Origin: Benincasa hispida
Taxonomy: Eukaryota; Streptophyta; Magnoliopsida; Cucurbitales; Cucurbitaceae
Reading direction: 5' to 3'
NCBI RefSeq assembly: GCF_009727055.1
Contig: NC_052349.1
Coordinates: forward strand, 46,630,276-46,694,275
DNA: 64,000 nucleotides
Notes under the pieces: generated by a model
Databases searched by the model: none
Told to the model about the DNA's origin: nothing
The model's input: the letters and a program-made list of their open reading frames with translations, nothing else
Program-made: the position numbers and the translations under genes
Shown: positions 55,450 to 64,000 of the stretch, in pieces
Numbering within the stretch: the stretch's first letter is position 1
Layout: each line of letters begins with the position of its first letter

Positions 55450-56520
55450 CTAGAATTACGCTCAATTGCTTTTGGTGGGTGTTTTTTTGTTTTCCATTCT
55501 ATTCAAGTGTGGAATGAAAATGTGGACTAAAGTGGGTTTATTATGATTTTGGCATTGTTTTTCTTTAAATTTCTTGTGAAAATTTGTAATTGCTCACATG
55601 TTTATGAGCATTAATGTGTGAAAAAGGGTCTGTAAATTTTTTGGAGTCATTAGAGTTGAAATTAGGCTGTAATTTCTTGATTCCGAGAGAGAAGACAGCA
55701 TCAAAGAGTGAATAAAAATACTTACAGACCCGAATTTTGCTCCCAGACCCGAGTTAAGCTCCTAAACCCGATTGGCAGCCCGTGGTTCGACTCGGTTCAG
55801 AAAAGCTTGTATGCGCGCCTGGCTTCGCATGCCTGCCCGGCCAGATCCGACCCGAGCGCCCGCCCATTCTAATTCGCTTGACTCAGTTCGAAGCTGCCCA
55901 CGTGCCTCCCGCTTGCTCGCGACCCGCGCGCCCGTGCACTCGCTCCGCCTCCGTCGACCTGACCCGCACTTCCGTTGATTGCACCAGCGTTTGTTGAGCA
56001 GTCGGTCCAGACGGTCTGGTTGAGCCAATTTGACCGGTTCAACTTGGTTTTTCGAGTTTTTGGGCCGATTCAGGAATTTTTAGGCCGGTTTGAGAGTGTT
56101 TTGGCTAGTTCAAGATGGTTCAAAGTGTTTGAAGCCGATTCTGGGAAGCTGATTACTGATTTATGTAATAAATTAGCTATTTGTTTGTTTTTAATGCAAA
56201 AATCGGTCCACTTTAGTGTTGGCTTTACCTATTATGCAATGTGGATGTATAATTGTGTTATGATTATATGTGTGCAGTATAGCTATACCATATAGTTTTA
56301 ACAACCTCCACATAAGAAAAACATGTGACATGGCATTTTTATATCTTCATAAAGTGTTATAAAATAATATCTATGGCATGCTTTTAGTTTATAATAAGTT
56401 TTATATAAAGCATGGTTTGATTGAGGAAGGCATGTTATAAGATGAGTGCTCTGAGGTTATATTGTTATATATTTATTTTATAATAATGTATAAATATAAT
56501 AGACTTCTAAAATCTATCCA
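55450..56520 (+). other. copia-B 5' UTR with GC-rich island
   Basis: Bases 55780-56000 are GC- and CpG-rich (GCGCGCCTGGC, CCCGAGCGCCCGCCC), bounded by AT-rich DNA. Open frames there on both strands are Arg/Pro/Ser-rich and mirror composition, so I do not call a protein. The rest of the stretch is unremarkable AT-rich leader. Confidence 0.7.
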
Positions 56521-59491
56521 ACAAAGATAAGATGCATGCTCACTATAGGTTTTAACCTTCAAGCAATCCCAATTTTTAATAGAAAATTAGGTCGATATCT
56601 TGTAAAAGTCGAAGTTACAAGCGGCAAGATCTCTGGAAAAAGGTCGATAAGATGACTAAGGTCCAAGGTTTTAAGTTTACAGTTCACAGAAACACCTACT
56701 ACCTAGAGACGACCAGCGTCCTTGATGTTAGGGTTAAACCGGTCTTATGAGCATGCATTGAGTCGCTGTGAGGTAATAAATTTGTTTATCACCTAAGATA
56801 TGTGGTTAAAAATCCAGTATAAAAGTTATACTTGATGAATTCAACTAGACTGAGGATATGTTAGTTAGCTAAAAATATCGCTAAGTAATTTTTATACTCT
56901 AACTGTCTAGAATACTTCAGCTGGAAGAAGTAATGTACTTTTAAAGCTCTAGACGTCCCCTAAGAGTTCACAACCGTGAGATTCATGCTTTGGCTTTGGG
57001 TCCCCTGGGAGTGGACTCATCTCGGTAGAGTGTTTGCAGAGTCAATACAAGTGTGAATAGGGGAAGTTGTTCATATAGTGAGGAAGGAAGGAAGGTGTGT
57101 CCAACACATCTTACGGTTCTTCTTCATTAGGTCGCACCATGGAGAATTCCTATAATGCACCTGCATAGTCTGCTCTGGAACACCTTACCACGGAGGGCTG
57201 TTATATATATTTCGGAAACTCGCGAACTCTAGAAATTGATAGAGTCTCTCAGGTTCGTTTTTTCATTCTTGTCTTTCCAACCCTTCAGGAGCAATAATGA
57301 TTTTCGATTCTTGAGGTCTGAAATGGAGGGCTCACACTTGACGATAATTTACTAAGTGTTAGTAAATTCTGAACCAAGAGTAGCGATATACTGAGTTACT
57401 ATAGGATAAGAGTTTATTCTGGTGATAGGTATCTAGTCAAGCATAGTCTTGATTCAATGGAGGAATAGTCGATCTCTCGGTGGAGGTTTATTCAATATAA
57501 CCATTGAAATATCGTTGCAAAATATAATAATGAAGCGGTACATATTAGTTTCCTTCATTATTAGTTTTTTTTTTTTTTTTTGCCTTCAAAAACCTTGATT
57601 GGGATTTTTAAAAAAAGGATTTAATTTTTCTTACTAAAAGGCATATGTTTTTCTTTTCAGCATGAACTAGCTCTCTAGATCAACTCTTAGCTTCTGAGAA
57701 AACTAAAACGGCGATAATTACTCAACATGGAAAAACAATCTGGAATTCCAACACTGTAATAGATGACTGAGATTTTCTTAAACTGAGGAACTGTCCTCAG
57801 GCCCCTGCCTCAAAGAAGCACAAGGTAATATGATTTCTAGTTGCTAAGAACATGTTAGTGGAGGATGATACCTCAACCTGCGATATTGGAATCAGGAGCC
57901 GACTAGATCATAATTTGTTTTCTTTTCAGAAAACTAGTTCCTGGAAATAATGGCTTAAACAAGGCCGAGATTCTATCTCTCAAGGTTGGAAACAGAGGGT
58001 TGCCCCGACCGAAGCAGTGGGAAGACTTGAAGTTTTTTTTCAACGTTAGATATATATACTAAAGATGTTGTATGCACCTCTTATGAAAGAGGAATTTAAT
58101 ATCTATCGCTTGTATTTATGGAACAAATGTATAAAATATCTATTTGAAAGTTAATGAAGCATTCATTTTTCAGAAAAAGGTATCAAATTTGTTCCTGCTA
58201 TACGGAAACACTTATAGTATTAAGTACGTTAAGACCAACTAAAGCTAAATTTGTCTTAAATACTAAGATGTTTTAGACAGTCGAAACCAGGAAAAAGACA
58301 AAAAGTTTTCTTCTAATGCTATCATGCACTTAAGCTTCGGTCACATAAAATCTCAATAGGATTGAGAGATTGGTTAAGAATGACTCCCTAAATCAGTTAC
58401 AATACAATTCTTTTACGTCTATAGTGAGTCTTGTCTTGAGGGAAAAATGACTAAGAGATATTTTACTGGGAAAAGGTCTCAAATCCCACAAATTACCCTT
58501 TAGGCTCGTACATTCGGGACCTCCTGGGATCGATGAATGTCAAAGCTTGAGTCGGGTTATAAATAGTTCATCAAGTTTTATTGAGATTATCAAAGGTATG
58601 GTCATATGTTACCTAATGATCACAAGTCGATTTCTTTTGAAAGAAAAAATTCAAAGAAAATGAAGAGCTGAGGTTGAGAAAACGCAGTTAGGTAAACCAA
58701 TTAAGAAACTGACGATCAGATATCGAGTGAAGGATGTACATGGACTTAAATTCTAGGACTATATGATAGACCACGGAAATCAAGTCACAACTCCTAACCT
58801 AATATGCCTTAGCACAACAAGTGTATCTTGAAAGAAGAGAAACAGAACCTTTTTGGACATGGGTTCGCTCAATTATGAGGCTTTGTGAGTTACCTGATTG
58901 CCTTTTGGGGACATGCATTAGAGACTGCTGTCTATATTTTTGAATAACATTCCCTCTAAAAGTGTTTCAGAAACACTTATGAGCTTATGGAAAGGGCGTA
59001 AAGGCAGTTTACGTCACTTTAGGATTTTGGGATTGCCCTTAAAACACGTTTGGTGCAAAATCCTAAAAATTGGAACGTCCGTTCAAAATTATGGCCTATT
59101 TGTACGGATTATCCAAAAGAAACAAAAATGTGTGCTGTTTGTACGATCCTCAAGAGAATAAGTATTTCGAATTGACAACTGCCACATTCTTAAGGAAGAC
59201 CACATAAGAAGTCATCAAAACCCGCCAAGTAGACTAGTATTAAATGAAATTTCCAAAAGCACGCTAGATAGAACTAGTTCATCTACTAAATAGTATGATA
59301 AAACTAGTACATCTGGTCAATCACTCCTTCTCAAAAGTTGAGAATGCCTCGACGTATTGAGGGTTTGTATTAGCCTAAACAATTAACTTGCGGTTAACGA
59401 AGCAGATAAGTCGTCATACCTGATGACGCATTAGAGAGTCCATCGACCTATAAACAGGTGAATAAAAATGTTGGCAACCGTGATCAGTGGG
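56521..59491 (+). other. copia-B 5' UTR/gag/protease region, noisy
   Basis: Follows 35470-37300 in order: AGTTACAAGCGGCAAGATC (56609), ATCACCTAAGATATGTGG (56790), ACAACCGTGAGATTCATG (56970), AATGATTTTCGATTCTTGAGG (57297) and a protease remnant near 57890-57960. Around 59040-59160 are integrase/RT-side pieces (CTGTTTGTACGATCCTCAAG). No intact frame. Confidence 0.55.
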
Positions 59492-61117
59492 TCAAAGCCA
59501 TGGACCACGAAATGGAGTCTATGTACTTCAATTCTATATCTTGGAAAACTTGGGTAGATCAAACGAAAATGATGTAAAACCAATTGGTATAAGTGGATCT
59601 ACAAGAGAAAACGAGACCAAGCCGTAAAGTTACAGACTTTTAAGGCTCGATCTTGTGGCAAAGGGTTTATACCCTAGAGAGGAGAGGGTGGACTATGAAG
59701 AAACTTTCTCTCCCTTGCCATGCTTAAGCCGAATTTAGGAATACTCTTATTCCAATTGCCACAACCTTTATGCGACTATGAAATTCTGGTAGATGGATGT
59801 CAAGAAAACCTTTTTTAAAATGGCAATCTTGAGAAAGTATCTATATGCCTTCAATCAGAGGGGTTTAATTGCAACAAGGTCCAGAACAAAAGTTTGTAAG
59901 CTTCAAAAAAATCCAATTTGTGGGTTGAAACAAGCTTTCTAGATCTTGGGAATATAAGATTTGATATTGCGATCAAAATCTTTATGGCTTTGTATAGAAA
60001 ATATTGACGAGCCTTTGTGTTTTACAAAAGATTTCAATTCTAACTATACGCGTTCTTTAGTTTTATATGTTGACGATATCTACTCATGTGGAATGAAAGT
60101 TAGATTATATAACATACATCAAGAAAAAATGGCTAGGCAACGCAGTTTCCAAATGTAAAGATTTAGGAAACATGCGCAGTATGTTCTCGTGATTTCAAAT
60201 TATTCGAAACCGCATGAAACAGAACACTAGCCATGTCTCAAGCAACCTTATTAGACAAAAATGTTTCTAGGTATAAGATGCAGAATTCAAAAGAGGCTTG
60301 TATACCTTACAGATATGGAATTCATGGTCAAAGGAATCAATGTCCTAAGACACCTCAAGATGGTTGAGGATATGAGAGACCATACCCTATGCGTTCCGCA
60401 GTAGGCAGCGCTGATCGTATCAAATGTTATGTACTAGACCTGACATATGACCTACTCGAGAGTTAGGATAGGAGTGTAATCAAGTCCACCAATCCTGGAT
60501 AATGATCATTGCACTGTCGTTAGAATATATCCTCAAATTATCTTAGGAGAAACGAGGGAACTACATGCTTGTGTATGGTACTAAGGAATTTGACCCTTAC
60601 TGGATACACTGGACTCTGATTTTCAACAGATAAAGATGCAAGAAGAAATCTACTCGCGGATCAGTGTTTCATTTCTGAAAATGGAGGGACCAGTATGTAG
60701 AGAGTGTGAAAGCAACTGTATTTGCGGACTCCACAATGGAAGCTGAATACGTAGCTGCTTGTGAAGCCCCAGCAAAGGAAAAGAGTATGGTTGAGGAAAT
60801 CTTGACAGAATTATGAAGTCGTTCCAAATATGTAATCTACCTTAATCACCTTATATTTTTATAATAGTGGGTGCGGAAGGTTAAGCCATGCAGATGCAGG
60901 CCATTTCAGGATCAGAGAATCAAGAAGCCAACAAGCGCGACAAGCATCATTGCACAAATCCATCTGATCTGGGAGATTGTACAATCCCCCCGTGGAGACG
61001 TATGTAGTAACGCCAGATATCTTCCGAGCCAAAAACATTGTTTGATCCTTTTACAAAGACCCCACGGCTAACTGTTGAAGGTCTACTACAAGATGTCTAG
61101 TGTCTACGAAGTTTGTA
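59492..61117 (+). pseudogene. copia-B RT/RNase H, second noisy copy
   Basis: Again colinear with 33613-35123 (GGTCAAAGCCATGGACCACG; GATGTAAAACCAATTGGTAT; TATGTTGACGATAT at the catalytic box) and carrying the same premature TAG sites at about 59673, 59790 and 59995, but with an indel every 10-20 bases. Corresponds to 48472-50050. Confidence 0.85.
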
Positions 61118-61259
61118 AACTAGGACAATGCGGAGAATTTCTTTTCGGGTATATCCCTAGTTTATTGTATTCACTATGTTTATCTTATACTCAGTATGTT
61201 TCTAACCTTACAATTGACATTGAGGATACTTCACTAGGAGTTTAAGTCAAGTGGGAGTT

Positions 61260-63294
61260 TGTTGGAATTTATATGTCTAAAAACCCGTCTAGTTTGTAAA
61301 TTAAATAAACATGTTCCTGTTTGTTTTGCAATTAAAGTTGTTATTGGAAATTGTTAATCTTGAATCCAATAAATACTAAGGGGTCCTGAGGCTATTTATA
61401 TGTAGTTTGAATTTATTATGTAAGTGAACATAAAGGTGGATCAGTTCAGATATATAGCCACCAAATGGCTCTATAGTATATGAATAAGGTTGGTACGCTT
61501 ATTGCTGGGGACACTATGGAGCAACCCACTTTTGTAGTATTGGTACAAATGATGTGATTCTATCGTTCATATAGAGATATGTGAGTGGGGGATCCTACTG
61601 CCAATGAGTTTTGCATAAGACTGAACCAATGAAATAGTCATTTTAACATTCTGAAATGTCGCGTTTTATGTATTAAACTTAACTAATTTCGTTAATTTGA
61701 TGACCTAGTAAACTTAATCTTAATCTTGATGCTAACTATGAACTCCTTTCACGTCGGAATTATCCCTTAGATCTTCATAGGATGAGGGCCTCATCATCGT
61801 TGGCCCAATAAGACTCTCATTTTAGGGTTAAAGGTGGATAGCTAGGAACTAAGGTGCAAGACGGGAATTCACTCCTACCCGTTAAGGGATAGTAGATAGG
61901 TTGTTCCCTTTTAGTACTTAAATCCAAGTCTTGAACAAGGGCCCCTCCACCTTCTCCTTGGCTCGAGAGGGATTCGGTTTATAGGTTAGACCTTTAAACC
62001 AGATTGTCATCATAGAGATCCAGTGGAACTTAAAGGACAAGATGTATTTGGGGGTGAAAAACGGTTTTTTATGACCCAGCCAAGGATTATGAACAACTTG
62101 TGAAGGATTAACTTACAATCATTGGTTACATTTCAAAATGGACAAAAATTATCTTAGTGAGAAGGAATTGCAACTTACGGGACTGTAGTGGAATATCCCG
62201 TTATAAAACGAATGTTGATTAGCTCCGTCCAAAGAGTTTAGCAGCTAATCCTCGGATCGTTGGAAGCCAGATCTATAGGTCCATTAGGTTTCCCCTACTA
62301 AGCAACATACTGGAAGAAACTTATAAACAGTATGATGAAAATGATTCGAATTGTTCGAAATAGGTTGAAGAGAGAGAACGACAAGTATTATGTGATATAG
62401 TGGGTCGGGTTTTTCAGTTTAGACGATACAAGCTTAATATAAATGTGGCTTTTAAATATCAAGAATATGAATACGTTCCATATTCGGAAGCTTCAAGAAA
62501 TAATGGAAAATGGTCCAAAGATCGGTAAAAGTCAAAGAGTTGAACTTTTTTGACTTTGAAAAGTCAAATCTTTGGACCGCATTAAATATTCAATTGTTGA
62601 TTGAATTTCGAGAAAATGAATGTGGATTCATGCTCGGGAGGTCAAAATTAGTCAACACGGAAAAAATCATAAAAAGTCAAAATTTTGACTTTTTGGTCAA
62701 AGTTTGACTTTGACCAAATATGACTATTTGCCCTTTGACTAATGTAGTGGGAAAATCCAAACTTTTGTTGGATAATTCAACTAACAAATAGTGGGGCTAG
62801 GTGTTTGGCTATATAGTGGAGACATTAAGTCCACTAAGATAGTGGATTATAGGTGTTAGGTTTTTATGGATTTGGTTCATGCAATTCGTTGCATGGTTTT
62901 TTTTCTAGAAAATGGGCCTTTTGAATTTAAATTAAAGACTTTTGACAATTTGGCAATTTTGGTTTTCAAAATTGGGCTGGAAAACAAACCCAAACCCTAC
63001 CCAAATTCTATCTTATTTTCTATCTCTTTTCTCTCTCTCGATTTTCTTCATCCACAGGTCCCACAACTCGGTTCTAAGTCCAGAGGATAGTAGGTCAACT
63101 CTAGTGGTGGTTCGAAAGAGTTCCGGTTCGAGATTCAGCGAGGAAAAGTAGTTTTGGGAGCTACACAGGTTGAATCCTATCTATTAATTTATTGTTTTTC
63201 CAACTTCAATTTGCATGCTTATTTCCTTTTGTTTAGAAGAAATTAGAGTGTAATATGGTTCCTAATTCCGCTGCGTATATCTTGTTTTCCATCA
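61260..63294 (+). repeat. copia-B 3' LTR, noisy re-reading
   Basis: Preceded by GTCAAGTGGGAG (PPT). It follows 50190-52160 closely, including the single CCCCTACTA segment specific to the 3' LTR, with many one-base indels. It ends TTCCATCA and is followed by CCTTC. Confidence 0.9.
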
Positions 63295-63299
63295 CCTTC

Positions 63300-64000
63300 A
63301 ACTGCAGTTCACGTGTTCCCAATCTATGTTTGTTGAGAAAGAAAATGCCACCTATTGACAATTTTCAACAATTCACTATAATTTATGCAGTAGGCATGAT
63401 TCATGTTCTTCCTCCTAATGTCAAACGTCCCGGCTGAGAGGCCTAAGAAAAAAGAATCACGTCTTGTTTAGAAAACAAAGCTACAATCTGTTGTAGTCGG
63501 TGTGATAAGAGGGGTCATAATTGTAGGTCTTGTAAGGATCCCAATATGTCATTGAATACACTTATAGGTTTATATTTTTTTGTATTTTTTTCTTTACTTT
63601 GCAGTTTGTTTCTTTCTTCAAACAGTTCTTTAATTCAAACTTACTAGCGTTGATGAAAGGAATGTTTTTGCATTGATATTGCGCTTTGTTATCTTATTTG
63701 GATATAATTATACTAAATGTATATATTCATCTAATTCATGATTGCACATGGATTGAAAAGTTATGATCATTACTATTTATGTTGGTAGTTCATCATTTAT
63801 ATTCTTAGAGATGCCCATAATTGAGCTGAACTTTTTAGAATTACAATGTGTTGTGAATAAATCCCAAAATATTCAAATGTTATAACGCAAAACAGTAAAT
63901 GTATTAACAATGATTTACATGGAAGGAATTAAAATATTACAATTTTATGTTGGTTGTTCAGTCATTTGTATATTCACAATGAGAAATTGAGCTAAACGTT
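63300..64000 (+). pseudogene. MULE transposase tail, noisy re-reading
   Basis: Repeats 52166-52860: AACTGCAG, CACGTGTTCCCAATCTATG, the basic linker, the zinc-knuckle coding stretch (near 63490-63540), and the beginning of the 168 bp array from about 63750 to the window edge. Indels break the frame. Confidence 0.88.

Larger units (their letters stand above)
53799..64000 (+). repeat. Duplicate representation of the copia-B/MULE-tail locus (38799-52900)
   Basis: 53799-54579 is identical to 38799-39579, including the private short duplication. The 3' side repeats the copia-B 3' LTR, the CCTTC flank, the MULE zinc-knuckle exon and part of the 168 bp array. Since host flank is included, this is not a second transposition. 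It is clean to about 56520 and indel-rich after that. Confidence 0.88.

Noticed and set aside
55762..56295. Several overlapping Arg/Pro-rich open frames on both strands
   Set aside because: All are within the GC-rich copia leader; open in multiple frames at once is the mark of composition, not coding.
53799..63294. A second independent copia-B insertion
   Set aside because: It shares host MULE flank, the CCTTC site and private mutations of both LTRs with the first copy, so it is the same insertion represented twice.
1..64000. Host protein-coding genes or tRNA/rRNA genes
   Set aside because: Every convincing coding stretch belongs to a transposable element, and I saw no tRNA-like or rRNA-like sequence beyond the primer-binding sites.

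Overview
The window is plant nuclear DNA from a repeat-rich, gene-poor region. LTR retrotransposons and a Mutator-like DNA transposon account for nearly everything recognisable, and I found no host gene, rRNA, tRNA or CRISPR. The combination of Athila-like Ty3/gypsy elements primed by tRNA-Asp, Ty1/copia elements primed by initiator tRNA-Met, and intron-bearing MULE transposase code is that of a flowering plant. The LTR and transposase sequences remind me most of Cucurbitaceae. That family assignment is recollection, not a search result, and is only moderately secure.

Layout. 1-9347: a decayed Athila-like gypsy element on the minus strand (gypsy-1: integrase, RNase H, RT, protease, gag, PBS, 5' LTR), with an unrelated 1.3 kb block inside pol. 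9348-10428: copia LTR scraps. 10429-15000: gypsy-2 on the plus strand, with two LTRs, PBS and PPT but only about 1.5 kb of internal DNA and no gag or pol. 15001-17760: a minus-strand copia (copia-D). 17761-18897: unassigned, with a GC-rich island. 18898-53272: one ancient MULE transposase gene, preceded by an 8-unit 90 bp array and followed by a roughly 168 bp array. Later insertions split it into four blocks: a copia solo LTR (21681-23581), gypsy-C (23864-37998) and copia-B (38432-52160). Gypsy-C itself carries a solo gypsy LTR and copia-A. Target-site duplications are readable at five nested sites, and removing the insertions lets the MULE frame continue at two of the junctions. 53273-53797: start of another gypsy LTR, cut off by a single N.

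Assembly. From 53799 the window re-reads the 38.8-53 kb locus. The first 781 bases are identical to 38799-39579 at an offset of exactly 15,000, and the right flank includes the same MULE tail and the same CCTTC flank. Two stretches (about 39580-50185 and 56521-64000) look like uncorrected long-read sequence with frequent indels. A pol contig in copia-A (33613-35236) appears misplaced. Gene-level conclusions there should not be trusted.

Most interesting biology: a dense TTGAC (W-box core) and hairpin cluster in the copia-B LTR; an array of AGCGTTGCAACGCT-type palindromes beside the TATA box of the gypsy-C LTR; a roughly 50 nt motif shared by the 3' untranslated regions of three different gypsy elements; a dyad shared by two copia LTR families; and the paired tandem arrays that bracket the MULE.
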